Source: Oceanobacillus neutriphilus
Lineage (GTDB): Bacteria; Bacillota; Bacilli; Bacillales; Amphibacillaceae
Reading direction: 5' to 3'
NCBI RefSeq assembly: GCF_014645515.1
Contig: NZ_BMLW01000005.1
Coordinates: 1-64,000, forward strand
Length of the DNA stretch: 64,000 bases
The position numbers were made by a program, and so were the translations under genes. Below, in pieces: positions 8,677-17,389 of the stretch. The notes below the pieces were generated by a model. The model was given only the letters and a program-made list of their open reading frames with translations. It made no database searches and was not told the DNA's origin. How positions within the stretch are numbered: position 1 is the stretch's first letter; each line of letters starts with the position of its first letter.

Positions 8677-9855
8677 ATGAAGCGACTAATCGTATTGATG
8701 ATTGGATTACTTATCGGAACGACATTTTTCAACTATTCAACTGTTTTAGCGAATGAAGAAAATAAAGAAAAAACAAGTTTAGCCGAGGATGCTTTATCAG
8801 GAGTTTTAATTGAACAGAATACCGGTACAGTACTGTTTGACAAGGATGCACATGAACAATTACCGCCGGCCAGTATGACAAAAATAATGACCCTGCTTTT
8901 AATTATGGAAGCCTTGGAAAAAGACAAAATTTCAAAAGAGGATATTGTTGTCGTTAGTGAATATGCCGCTTCTATGGGAGGATCCCAAGTATTCCTGGAG
9001 GCTGGGGAAGAAATGTCCGTAGATGATTTAATAAAAGGAATAGCAATTGCTTCTGGTAATGATGCCAGTGTCGCAATGGCAGAGACTATTGCAGGAACAG
9101 AAGAGGAATTTGTCAGTAAAATGAATAAAAAAGCAGAAGAACTGGGGCTTAAGGATACCCATTTTGAAAATACCACCGGGCTTCCGGCAGATAATCATTA
9201 CAGCAGTGCTTATGATATGGCAGTCATGACAAGAGCATTATTACAATATGAAGATATTACGAACTATACGTCTGTCTATGAGGATTATTTACGCCAAGGG
9301 GAAGAAAATGAGTTCTGGCTTGTGAATACAAATAAGCTGATTCGTTCTTATCCAGGTGCAGATGGCATGAAAACAGGATTTACTAATGAAGCAAAGTATT
9401 GCCTGACTGCTACAGCGAAGCGGGATGATATGCGGGTGATTGCAGTTGTTATGGGTGCAGAAACACCTAAAGAGCGTAATAAAATGGTTTCTGGATTACT
9501 GGACTATGGCTTCCAAAGTTATCATACAAAGCAGCTTTTTGCCAAAGAAGAAACTGTGATGGAACTGAACCAAATAAAAGCAAAGCCTTACAGCTTTGAT
9601 ATTGTTACCAAGCAGGATGTTCACAGCCTCCATAAAAAAGGGGAAGAAGAACCAGCTGTAACAACAGAAATTTCTATTCAGGATGATTGGAAATTTCCGA
9701 TTAAAAAAGGAACTGTTGTCGGGGAGCTTATTGTCAAAGAAAATGATAAGCCATTATATACCACACCGCTGATCGTTAATGAAGATATTACACAGGCATC
9801 TATTCCTGAATTAACAAAACGGACACTGCAAAAAATGGTGAAAGCAGCCGATTAA
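8677..9855 (+). CDS. dacF: D-alanyl-D-alanine carboxypeptidase DacF
   Basis: Low-molecular-weight penicillin-binding protein that trims peptidoglycan stem peptides; in B. subtilis it is made in the forespore and helps set cortex cross-linking. A signal peptide spans residues 1-25 (cleavage near VLA-NE). The serine peptidase motifs are all present: S66-M-T-K69, S126-G-N128 and K232-T-G234, followed by the C-terminal beta domain of PBP5-type enzymes. 392 residues (B. subtilis 389). I chose the ATG at 8677 behind GGAGGGAAGCAGT, not the in-frame TTG at 8662. Position directly before spoIIA matches B. subtilis, where late transcription reads through. Confidence 0.93.
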   Translation: MKRLIVLMIGLLIGTTFFNYSTVLANEENKEKTSLAEDALSGVLIEQNTGTVLFDKDAHEQLPPASMTKIMTLLLIMEALEKDKISKEDIVVVSEYAASMGGSQVFLEAGEEMSVDDLIKGIAIASGNDASVAMAETIAGTEEEFVSKMNKKAEELGLKDTHFENTTGLPADNHYSSAYDMAVMTRALLQYEDITNYTSVYEDYLRQGEENEFWLVNTNKLIRSYPGADGMKTGFTNEAKYCLTATAKRDDMRVIAVVMGAETPKERNKMVSGLLDYGFQSYHTKQLFAKEETVMELNQIKAKPYSFDIVTKQDVHSLHKKGEEEPAVTTEISIQDDWKFPIKKGTVVGELIVKENDKPLYTTPLIVNEDITQASIPELTKRTLQKMVKAAD

Positions 9856-9874
9856 TACGTATTTCCACTTCTTT

Positions 9875-9911
9875 TGTCGAGTAGCAGGAAATAGTCATTT
9901 GTATAGAGAAT
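9875..9911 (+). promoter_or_regulatory. Sigma-H promoter and 0A-like box of the spoIIA operon
   Basis: GCAGGAAAT (9884-9892), 12-base spacer, AGAGAAT (9905-9911). Both elements fit the sigma-H pattern (RnAGGAwWW, 11-12, RnnGAAT) without mismatch. TTTGTCGA ending at 9880 resembles a Spo0A box (TGTCGAA) just upstream, as expected for the spoIIA operon, which is activated by Spo0A~P and sigma H in B. subtilis. Confidence 0.75.
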
Positions 9912-9925
9912 TCCTTATATAAGGA

Positions 9926-9983
9926 TGTTCAAAGAGTCTGTCAAAAACAATATATGGAAAATGATTTCCAGATTTTTTGAACA
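9926..9983 (+). repeat. TTCAAA...TTTTTGAAC hairpin repeat, copy 1
   Basis: The left arm TGTTCAAAGAGTC and right arm GATTTTTTGAACA can pair over an AT-rich loop. Three related elements occur at 16631-16670, 35234-35303 and 37893-37963. This copy lies in the spoIIA leader, downstream of the sigma-H promoter. Confidence 0.6.
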
Positions 9984-10036
9984 GGTATTTCAAGCAAAGG
10001 CTAACTATTTCACAACAAAGAGGAGGAGCATTGCAC

Positions 10037-10390
10037 ATGGGATTACAGACTGAATTTGAAGTAAAAGGCGATGTGCTGATTGTACGTATGCAAGGTGAAT
10101 TGGATCATCATGAGGCAGAGGGGTTAAGAGATACGTGGAAGGATTGGATTTATATGCATTCCATTAAACATATCATCTTAAACCTAAAGGGAGTAAGCTT
10201 TATGGACAGCTCTGGATTAGGCGTTGTTTTAGGGCGTTACAAAGAGATTGTTCAATTAGGGGGAGAGATGGTTCTGTGCTCTGTAGCTCCTTCCTTACAC
10301 CGTCTTTTTGATATGTCAGGCTTTTTCAAAATTATTCGTTTAGAGGAAGATGAAGAACGTGCACTTCAAGGCTTGGGGGTGACATCATGA
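10037..10390 (+). CDS. spoIIAA: Anti-sigma F factor antagonist
   Basis: STAS-domain anti-anti-sigma factor. Unphosphorylated SpoIIAA displaces sigma F from SpoIIAB in the forespore; phosphorylation on serine switches it off. 117 residues, identical in length to B. subtilis. The phospho-acceptor lies in FMDSSGLG at about 55-62. An in-frame ORF extends 20 codons upstream, but AGGAGG at 10021-10026 is spaced ten bases from this ATG, so the longer form is rejected. The stop overlaps the spoIIAB start by four bases. Confidence 0.95.
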   Translation: MGLQTEFEVKGDVLIVRMQGELDHHEAEGLRDTWKDWIYMHSIKHIILNLKGVSFMDSSGLGVVLGRYKEIVQLGGEMVLCSVAPSLHRLFDMSGFFKIIRLEEDEERALQGLGVTS

Positions 10391-10827
10391 AAAATGAAAT
10401 GTCTATTTCTTTTTCAAGTGTAAGTGAAAATGAGGCGTTTGCCAGAGTTGCTGTTGCATCCTTTATCACACAATTGGACCCGACGATGGAGGAATTAACC
10501 GAAATTAAAACGGTGGTATCTGAGGCGGTGACCAATGCTATTATCCATGGCTATGGAAGCGAACCGCATCATCAGGTTTATATTGATTGCGTGCTGTATG
10601 ATGGGGAAATAGAGCTGACCATTCGCGATGAAGGACAGGGCATTTTGAATATTGATGAAGCAAGGGAACCTTTATTTACATCAAAGCCAGAAATGGAACG
10701 ATCCGGCATGGGTTTTACAATTATTGAAAATTTCATGGATACCGTGGAAGTCATTTCTGCTCCTGAAAAAGGGACTTCCGTTTATATGAAGAAGCAATTA
10801 TCAAAATCAAAAACGGTATATAACTAA
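10387..10827 (+). CDS. spoIIAB: Anti-sigma F factor and serine kinase
   Basis: Binds and holds sigma F, and phosphorylates SpoIIAA. A GHKL-type ATPase of 146 residues, as in B. subtilis. The N box is [13 protein letters not shown] with E46 and N50, the G1 box DEGQG is at 81-85 and the G2 box SGMGF is at 106-110, so the ATP site is complete. The ATGA overlap with spoIIAA and a seven-base gap to spoIIAC indicate translational coupling and balanced production of the three proteins. Confidence 0.95.
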   Translation: MKNEMSISFSSVSENEAFARVAVASFITQLDPTMEELTEIKTVVSEAVTNAIIHGYGSEPHHQVYIDCVLYDGEIELTIRDEGQGILNIDEAREPLFTSKPEMERSGMGFTIIENFMDTVEVISAPEKGTSVYMKKQLSKSKTVYN

Positions 10828-10834
10828 AAAATCA

Positions 10835-11590
10835 ATGGTGAATATTCATAAAACGGAGGAAAGAGAGCAGCTTTCCAATGAACAGGTAAAGAAAATGATT
10901 CAATTAAGCCAGTCTGGTGACAATGAAGCAAGGGAAGAGCTTATCCGTCGAAATGTCCGGCTTGTCTGGTCAGTTGTTCAACGGTTTGTAAATCGCGGAT
11001 ATGATCCAGATGACTTATTTCAAATTGGAAGTATAGGACTGATCAAAGCGGTGGATAAATTTGATCTGTCCTATAACGTGAAATTTTCTACCTATGCCGT
11101 TCCCATGATTATTGGCGAGATACAGCGTTTTATTCGTGATGACGGCAGTGTAAAGGTCAGCCGGTCTTTAAAGGAGATGGGGAATAAAATTCGCCGTAAA
11201 CGGGAAGAAATGTCGAAAAATTTAGGACGTTCTCCATCTATTAATGAACTTGCAGAAGCTTTAGAGCTGGAACCGGAGGAAATTGTGCATGCACAGGAGG
11301 CTGCAAAATCACCTCAGTCCATTCATGAAACGGTCTACGAAAGTGATGGGGACTCCATTACTTTATTAGATCAAATCGCCGAGCAGGATTCCCAATGGTT
11401 TGAAAAATTATCCATTCAAGAAGCTGTTCGTTCGCTTACCGAACGGGAAAGACTAATTATTTACTTACGCTATTACAAAGATCAGACACAGACAGAGGTA
11501 GCGGAAAGACTTGGAATTTCACAGGTACAAGTCTCCAGGCTGGAGAAAAAGATTTTAGAAGATATGAAAAAAAATATGGATGCCGGATGA
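10835..11590 (+). CDS. spoIIAC: RNA polymerase sigma factor F
   Basis: The first forespore-specific sigma factor. 251 residues (B. subtilis 255). Region 2 holds DLFQIGSIGL and the FSTYAVPMIIGEIQRFIRDD-type region 2.4; region 3 follows SVKVSRSLKE; region 4.2 carries the helix-turn-helix TEVAERLGISQVQVSRLEKK. Its activity is held by SpoIIAB, encoded just upstream. The ATG at 10835 has no clear Shine-Dalgarno sequence; translation probably depends on coupling to spoIIAB. The GGAGGA inside the gene at about 10855 has no in-frame start at a good distance. A terminator follows. Confidence 0.95.
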   Translation: MVNIHKTEEREQLSNEQVKKMIQLSQSGDNEAREELIRRNVRLVWSVVQRFVNRGYDPDDLFQIGSIGLIKAVDKFDLSYNVKFSTYAVPMIIGEIQRFIRDDGSVKVSRSLKEMGNKIRRKREEMSKNLGRSPSINELAEALELEPEEIVHAQEAAKSPQSIHETVYESDGDSITLLDQIAEQDSQWFEKLSIQEAVRSLTERERLIIYLRYYKDQTQTEVAERLGISQVQVSRLEKKILEDMKKNMDAG

Positions 11591-11599
11591 CAGGGTATA

Positions 11600-11638
11600 T
11601 AAAGCTTATTTGTGTAACGCACACAGATAAGCTTTTTT
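11600..11638 (+). terminator. Terminator of the spoIIA operon
   Basis: AAGCTTATTTGTGT pairs with CACAGATAAGCTT, followed by a T run. It separates spoIIA from spoVA. Confidence 0.85.
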
Positions 11639-11737
11639 GTTGTGAAACGATTTGAGTTTAAGGCTTATAATTTGCTTTCTTTTAACAAATACTAGTTGTT
11701 AAAGAAATCAATCATATTAAAGGGGGGAACTTTGATT

Positions 11738-12355
11738 ATGACAGAGCTTGTCTATATAAGGATGCGGAAGAAAGTAGTACTGGAGCAGTGGCAAGAGCTC
11801 AAATTAAAAGAAATAGCTTATATATCCACGCATTCGGATAAGAAAGAATTACTGGAAAACACACCTATTTACCGGCTATCCGAAAAAGATAAAAGTATTT
11901 TAGTGATTGACAGCTTTTTAATCATTGACCACCTTACAAAAAAATATGCAAATTTTGAATTCCAGCTGCTAGGACCGGAACAGACTCTCATAAAAATTGA
12001 ACCGCGTAAAAAGCCGGCCCATCCATTGATTATTACATTTGTATGGCTCCTTCTGTTTGTAGGCTCGGCAATGACCATTATGAACTTTCATTACGATGTA
12101 AGTATGCAGCCCGTTCAGCAGAAACTGCATTTTATCCTGACCGGTATAGAAAATAAATATCCTTTATGGATTCAAATTCCCTACTCAATAGGTCTTGGCG
12201 TGGGAACGATTCTTTTTTTTAACCACTGGTTTAAAAAACGTTTTAATGAAGAGCCAAGCCCGCTGGAAGTAGAGATTTTCAAGTACCAGCAGGATTTACA
12301 GCAATATATTAATACGATGGAAAATGAGTTAAATGATCCAAGAAATTCTTCTTAA
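11738..12355 (+). CDS. spoVAA: Stage V sporulation protein AA
   Basis: Forespore inner-membrane protein of the SpoVA group, which moves calcium dipicolinate into the spore and out on germination. 205 residues (B. subtilis 206). The first 105 residues are soluble; hydrophobic segments lie at about 97-115 and 150-168. The start at 11738 sits behind AAAGGGGGGAACTTTGATT; an upstream in-frame start at 11696 lacks such a site. It overlaps spoVAB by 23 bases. Confidence 0.9.
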   Translation: MTELVYIRMRKKVVLEQWQELKLKEIAYISTHSDKKELLENTPIYRLSEKDKSILVIDSFLIIDHLTKKYANFEFQLLGPEQTLIKIEPRKKPAHPLIITFVWLLLFVGSAMTIMNFHYDVSMQPVQQKLHFILTGIENKYPLWIQIPYSIGLGVGTILFFNHWFKKRFNEEPSPLEVEIFKYQQDLQQYINTMENELNDPRNSS

Positions 12356-12761
12356 TATCCTGCAAATTTTTATTGGATTCAGTGGCGGTATTGCTGTTGG
12401 TGCGGGATTTGTTGCTTTTATTACGGTGTTAGGGATTATCCCAAGGCTTATTCAATTGAGTAAGACAGAAAAGTATATAAAAGCCTATGGAGCGGCAGTG
12501 GTAATAGGAATGTTAATCGGAGCTTATTTCTCATTTGTCCCTATTTCTACATCACAGTCTGTTTTTGCTCTAATACTGTGGGGGTTGCTTCATGGCATTT
12601 TTAACGGGATGCTGGCTGCAGCATTAACAGAAGTATTAAATGTTTTCCCTATTCTCACGCGGAGAATAGGGATGGGAAGCTATGTAATCTTATTCATGAT
12701 GGCACTGATGCTGGGCAAGGTGTTCGGCTCATTATTTCAATGGATTTATTTTGTCCGCTAA
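12333..12761 (+). CDS. spoVAB: Stage V sporulation protein AB
   Basis: Small multi-pass membrane protein of the SpoVA system, 142 residues (B. subtilis 141). Four hydrophobic segments are visible (about 7-30, 47-68, 75-98 and 112-137). Its start lies inside the end of spoVAA, so translation is coupled. In B. subtilis spoVAC, AD and AE follow here; in this window the next gene is spoVAF after only 114 bases. Confidence 0.9.
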   Translation: MIQEILLNILQIFIGFSGGIAVGAGFVAFITVLGIIPRLIQLSKTEKYIKAYGAAVVIGMLIGAYFSFVPISTSQSVFALILWGLLHGIFNGMLAAALTEVLNVFPILTRRIGMGSYVILFMMALMLGKVFGSLFQWIYFVR

Positions 12762-12875
12762 AGGCAGAAAAATTAATAACTTCCTGATTGGGATATAACC
12801 ATCTAATTCAAGGTTTTAGAACAATGAAATTATAAGTGTGAGATTAATTCGAGATAACATTCAGAAGGTGATAGT

Positions 12876-14348
12876 ATGCAGACAAGCAAGGAAAAGAAGA
12901 TGTCCATTTCTCCTCATATTGAAGATACGTATGCCTATATGGAAAAAAGGGTCGGTTTAAAAGAATCGTATGATTTAGGATATAGAGAAACAGTGGTCCT
13001 GAATCGACGTATACAGATGTATTATGTAAATGGTTTAACGGATACATCCGTTGTACAGGAAATTTTAAAAGTAATGGTGGAAGTCAATGATAATGAATCA
13101 GAAAGTGACAAGATTGGAGAAATCATTGAGAATAGATTAGTCCATCAGCAAGTCGAGCATGTTACTACGATGGATGAAGCTGTTGATGAGGTATTAAGCG
13201 GACTCATTGCTGTATTTATTGATGGAAAGGATTACGCACAAATTATTGATGTGCGTAATTATCCAGGAAGAACGCCCGAAGAACCGGATACAGAGAAAGT
13301 CATTCGCGGCTCAAGAGACGGATACACAGAAAACATTGTGGAAAACACAGCACTTACCAGAAGACGTCTGCGTGACGAAAAGCTGCGGAATGTTATGTTG
13401 AAAGTTGGGGAACGCTCAAAAACAGACGTTTGTCTCACTTATATTGAAGATGTAGCTAACCCAAACTTAGTAAAGTATTTAAAAGATCTGATTGAAAAAA
13501 TTGAAGTAGATGGTTTATCTATGTCTGATAAATCATTGGAAGAATTTATGTTAGTGAAAAAATGGAATATTTACCCTTTAGTTCGATATACAGAAAGACC
13601 AGACGTAGCGACAAGCCATTTATTGGAAGGTCATGTCATTATTTTTGTTGACACTTCTCCCAGTGCTATTATTGTTCCGACAACTTTTTTTCATCATATG
13701 CAGCACGCAGAAGAATACCGGCAAGTACCTGCAATTGGTACATGTATCCGATTTATCCGGTTCCTCGCTGTGCTGGCGGCTTTATTTCTATTACCAACCT
13801 GGCTGTTATTTGCTGTTGAACCATCCTTACTGCCGGAGAAATTAAGCTTTATCGGTCCTAATGACGAAGGAAACGTACCGATAACTGTTCAGATTATCAT
13901 TGCAACAATAGGGATTGAATTCTTAAGAATGGCAGCGATACATACCCCGACACCTCTATCGACAGCGATGGGGTTAATTGCAGCTGTTTTAATTGGAGAA
14001 ATAGCTATTGAAGTCGGGTTGTTTTCGCCGGAGGTTATTCTATACATTTCAACGGCTGCTATTGGGAACTATGTAACGCCAAGCTATGAGCTAAGTGTTG
14101 CGAATAAAGTTATTACGGTATCTCTCGTGCTTGCCGTGGGCTTATTTGGATTACCAGGATATATGATTGGAATCACGCTTTACATTTTATTTATCGTTCA
14201 AATAAGATCGCTAAGGACACCATATATGTGGCCTTTACTTCCCTTTAATTTTAAAGCAATGACGCATATTATACTCCGTATGCCGGTTCCATACACAAAG
14301 CATCGTCCCAGTATTGTACATCCGCGTAATAATTACCGGCGCCCTTAA
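12876..14348 (+). CDS. spoVAF: Stage V sporulation protein AF (GerA family)
   Basis: Spore inner-membrane protein related to the A subunits of GerA-type germinant receptors. 490 residues. The first 280 or so form the soluble GerA-type domain; the C-terminal part has several membrane segments (about 285-310, 330-350, 360-385 and 405-440) and the conserved family segment around RMAAIHTPTPLSTAMG. SpoVAF is separated from true GerA receptor subunits by its place in the spoVA cluster and by the lack of B and C receptor genes next to it. The start has AGAAGGTGATAGT. Confidence 0.9.
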   Translation: MQTSKEKKMSISPHIEDTYAYMEKRVGLKESYDLGYRETVVLNRRIQMYYVNGLTDTSVVQEILKVMVEVNDNESESDKIGEIIENRLVHQQVEHVTTMDEAVDEVLSGLIAVFIDGKDYAQIIDVRNYPGRTPEEPDTEKVIRGSRDGYTENIVENTALTRRRLRDEKLRNVMLKVGERSKTDVCLTYIEDVANPNLVKYLKDLIEKIEVDGLSMSDKSLEEFMLVKKWNIYPLVRYTERPDVATSHLLEGHVIIFVDTSPSAIIVPTTFFHHMQHAEEYRQVPAIGTCIRFIRFLAVLAALFLLPTWLLFAVEPSLLPEKLSFIGPNDEGNVPITVQIIIATIGIEFLRMAAIHTPTPLSTAMGLIAAVLIGEIAIEVGLFSPEVILYISTAAIGNYVTPSYELSVANKVITVSLVLAVGLFGLPGYMIGITLYILFIVQIRSLRTPYMWPLLPFNFKAMTHIILRMPVPYTKHRPSIVHPRNNYRRP

Positions 14349-14393
14349 GAAAGCATAGCGGACATTACTTTTAAAATAAAATTTTTATATTTA

Positions 14394-15159
14394 CTCAACT
14401 TTTGCACCTTAAAAAATAACTTGCTTATCATGGAGACATGTGTTGATCGTTCCTTCCACCTATCTCTTGACAAAGCATAAACTCTAGCTAGAAAGAAGGT
14501 AATGTGTGAGGCCACCGCTGCGGCGGACCGTTTTGCTTTCCTAGGGGCATGCTCTTCAGCTAACTTTTGCCAAGAAGAGCATTTGGCAAAAGTGGATCTT
14601 CAGATGATGCTATTCCCTCAGGAGTCAAAACGGTCCGCCTCGGCTGGAAGGGGATTTTATACTGTTTAATACAACGGAGCCAATAGAAATTAGATCAGTT
14701 AAAAACATATTTTTCTGCGCATAAATAAAAATGTCAGGTCACGATTACTTTCTATCCAAGAAAGCTATTCCTGATATTTACTATCCATGCCATATTATCA
14801 TTTAAATTGCCAAATCAACCATTTAAAACACTAAAATAATCTTTTCAACAAGCAAAAAGCATTGCATCCAACCCCATCAGGCTATGATTTCTTTCATTCA
14901 CTATAGAAGCCTAACTGAGCGCAGACCAACCACGTAGACTCCTATGGGAACAGGGCGAGCTGAAGATCCACTTGAAAAGCGGGTTTCTTTTCAAGTTAGC
15001 TGAAGCCGTCCCCATGGAAAGCGGAGTGGTTGGTCGGAGCGGAGCCATACACAATCTCCATTCAATAAAAAGATGATTTCACAACATGCAGATAATGAAG
15101 AACATGCTTCTCCTGGTATGGTAAGGTATAGATGTTTATTCTCAGGTGCGAAAGTTGAG
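14394..15159 (+). mobile_element. Structured noncoding element with terminal inverted repeats, full copy 1
   Basis: About 770 bases without a credible gene. The left end CTCAACTTTTGCACCT is the near-exact complement of the right end AGGTGCGAAAGTTGAG. The flanking 7-mers are ATATTTA on the left (14387-14393) and TTATTTA on the right (15160-15166), as for an imperfect target duplication. Inside are hairpin A (about 14513-14650, outer stem around GGCGGACCGTTTTG) and hairpin B (about 14926-15033, outer stem GACCAACCAC). Both contain the conserved core CTTCAGCTAACTT paired across AAGTGGATCTTCAG, in opposite orientation. Lies between spoVAF and lysA. Confidence 0.7.
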
Positions 15160-15263
15160 TTATTTATATACGTTGAACTAAATGATTTCTCTTCATTTAG
15201 GCTTTCATTATTCACTGTATTGTGATAAAGTATTTTATTATTTGAAATAATGGGGGAAAAAGA

Positions 15264-16598
15264 ATGATACTTGATGCACACCCCTTTAACGTAAATACAA
15301 AGGGACATTTAGAAATTGGTGGTGTTGATACCATCCAATTAGCGGAAAAATACGGGACACCCTTATACGTCTATGATGTGGAAATGATCCGGAATCATGC
15401 CAGAGCTTTTGTTCAAGCATTTCGTGATGCTGGGGTTCATGGAAAAGTCGCCTATGCCAGCAAGGCTTTTTCTACAATTGCTATGCTTCAGGTGGCAAAG
15501 CAGGAAGGATTATGCTTAGATGTTATTTCTGAAGGTGAATTATATACAGCGCTTCAAGCAGACTTTCCAACTGAAAAAATTCATATGCATGGCAATAATA
15601 AGAATGAAAAGGAAATTGCTATGGGGGTGGAACACGAAATAGGATGTATCGTTATTGATAATTTTCATGATATTGATTTGTTGGATCTGGAGCTTATGAA
15701 GCAGGAGAAAACAATGAATGTGTTAATTCGGGTAACGCCGGGGGTAGAATCGAAAACACATAAGTATATAATGACTGGAAATGAAGATTCAAAATTCGGT
15801 TTTGATCTTCAAAATGGGCAGGCAGAGGACGCTTTAAAAAAGCTCTTGGGACATCCCAGAATTAATTTAAAAGGACTGCACTGCCATATTGGTTCACAAA
15901 TATTTGAGACAGATGGATTCCGCGTGGCAGCAGATATCCTTTTTGTTAAATTAGCAGCATGGAAAGAAAAATACCAATTTGAATCAGAGGTTCTTAATTT
16001 AGGCGGCGGTTTCGGGATCCGTTATACAGAAAGTGACACACCGCTTCCGTTGGCAGAGTATGTAAAAGATATGATTCAAAGCGTCGGACAAAATTGTCAT
16101 AAATATAATATGAAATCTCCAGAGATTTGGATTGAGCCGGGAAGATCTATTGTAGGTGATGCAGGAATTACGCTGTATACGATAGGTGCTAATAAGAACA
16201 TCCCCGGTGTCAGAGAATATTATTCCGTTGATGGCGGTATGACAGACAATATCCGACCCGCATTGTATCAGTCAAAATATGATGCAGTTATTGCTAATCG
16301 GCCTGAAGCAAGCCCTGAGAAAGAAGTCTCTATCGCGGGAAAATGCTGTGAGTCCGGTGATATGCTTATTTGGGATTTACCAGTACCGCAAATTCAAGAT
16401 AAAGATATTCTGGCTGTTTTCTCGACCGGCGCCTATAACTACTCCATGGCCAGCCACTATAATCGTTTAACAAAACCGGCAGTTGTATTTATTGAAGGCG
16501 GGCAGGATTATCTTGTCGTCAAGAGAGAAACCTATGAGGATATTGTCAAAAATGACTTATCTTATGAGGGAATAAAGAGCTTTACTTCAGCCAAATAA
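15264..16598 (+). CDS. lysA: Diaminopimelate decarboxylase
   Basis: Last step of lysine synthesis: removes CO2 from meso-diaminopimelate. PLP enzyme of fold type III, 444 residues (B. subtilis about 440). The PLP lysine is K67 in VAYASKAF. HIGSQI and GGGFGIRY bind the cofactor, EPGRS its phosphate, and CCESGDML gives the active-site cysteine from the partner subunit. The start follows TGGGGGAAAAAGA. It is separated from spoVAF by a mobile-type repeat, but keeps the B. subtilis order. No L box or lysine riboswitch is evident in the leader, which is largely repeat. Confidence 0.95.
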   Translation: MILDAHPFNVNTKGHLEIGGVDTIQLAEKYGTPLYVYDVEMIRNHARAFVQAFRDAGVHGKVAYASKAFSTIAMLQVAKQEGLCLDVISEGELYTALQADFPTEKIHMHGNNKNEKEIAMGVEHEIGCIVIDNFHDIDLLDLELMKQEKTMNVLIRVTPGVESKTHKYIMTGNEDSKFGFDLQNGQAEDALKKLLGHPRINLKGLHCHIGSQIFETDGFRVAADILFVKLAAWKEKYQFESEVLNLGGGFGIRYTESDTPLPLAEYVKDMIQSVGQNCHKYNMKSPEIWIEPGRSIVGDAGITLYTIGANKNIPGVREYYSVDGGMTDNIRPALYQSKYDAVIANRPEASPEKEVSIAGKCCESGDMLIWDLPVPQIQDKDILAVFSTGAYNYSMASHYNRLTKPAVVFIEGGQDYLVVKRETYEDIVKNDLSYEGIKSFTSAK

Positions 16599-16630
16599 GT
16601 GGTAAAATAAAGTATAATTGTTTTAAAGAA

Positions 16631-16670
16631 GTTCAAAAAGTCCAATCAAAATGACACGTATTTTTTGAAC
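16631..16670 (+). repeat. TTCAAAAAG...TTTTTTGAAC hairpin repeat, copy 2
   Basis: GTTCAAAAAG at 16631-16640 pairs exactly with the arm TTTTTTGAAC at 16661-16670 over nearly all positions. It lies between lysA and ppiB and could also act as a weak terminator. Confidence 0.6.
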
Positions 16671-16698
16671 ATATATTTTTAGAAGGAGATTTGCCCAA

Positions 16699-17130
16699 AT
16701 GAAAAAAGGTTATATTGAAATGGAAAATGGTAATAAAATTGAATTTGAATTATATCCAAATGAAGCACCAGGAACAGTAGCTAACTTTGAAAAATTAGCA
16801 AATGAAAAATTTTATGATGGGTTAACTTTTCACCGTGTAATTCCCGGTTTTGTCAGCCAGGGCGGCTGCCCAGTAGGTAATGGTACAGGCTCTGCAGGAT
16901 ATACAATTAAGTGTGAAACAGAGGGAAATCCGCATAAGCACGAGGAAGGTTCTCTATCTATGGCACATGCCGGAAAAGATACAGGAAGCTCTCAATTTTT
17001 CATTGTGCATGAGCCGCAGCCTCATTTAAATGGGGTCCATACTGTATTTGGAAAAGTAACATCTGGCATTGAGTTAGCAAAAGCAATGTCAAATGGCGAT
17101 GTAATGAAAGAAATTCGCGTAGAAGGATAA
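16699..17130 (+). CDS. ppiB: Peptidyl-prolyl cis-trans isomerase (cyclophilin type)
   Basis: Cytosolic cyclophilin that speeds proline isomerisation in folding proteins. 143 residues, the usual length of B. subtilis PpiB. The cyclophilin core motifs are visible: [13 protein letters not shown] (catalytic R in FHRV), the [15 protein letters not shown] segment and HTVFGKV. No signal peptide. The start has AGAAGGAGATTTGCCCAA. Monocistronic by context. Confidence 0.94.
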   Translation: MKKGYIEMENGNKIEFELYPNEAPGTVANFEKLANEKFYDGLTFHRVIPGFVSQGGCPVGNGTGSAGYTIKCETEGNPHKHEEGSLSMAHAGKDTGSSQFFIVHEPQPHLNGVHTVFGKVTSGIELAKAMSNGDVMKEIRVEG

Positions 17131-17389
17131 TAAAGATTTGCAGAGAGATGATGGTCTTAAGAGGAAAATAGCAAGCAAACGTGCTAATGTTGTCTTTTTT
17201 AGAGAGGGGAATGAATTAGTCCGGTAATCTATTTTTCAAGGCTGCATCTCTTTTTGAATATTGACTTCCATTTTATGTAAAATAAAAATGGTACTTTTCA
17301 TTATACTGGAAATGAGTTATACTTTCAGAGTAAATATTGATTGGAATTTACGAGGATTACCATACAAGAAATTTTAATGAGGGGTAATT

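Noticed and set aside
14991-15308. 105-codon minus-strand frame covering the end of the TIR element and the start of lysA
   Set aside because: It translates repeat hairpin sequence and runs into lysA; the frame is not kept in the other copies of the element.
17131-17389. FMN riboswitch before ribT
   Set aside because: The conserved purine-rich RFN segments are absent.
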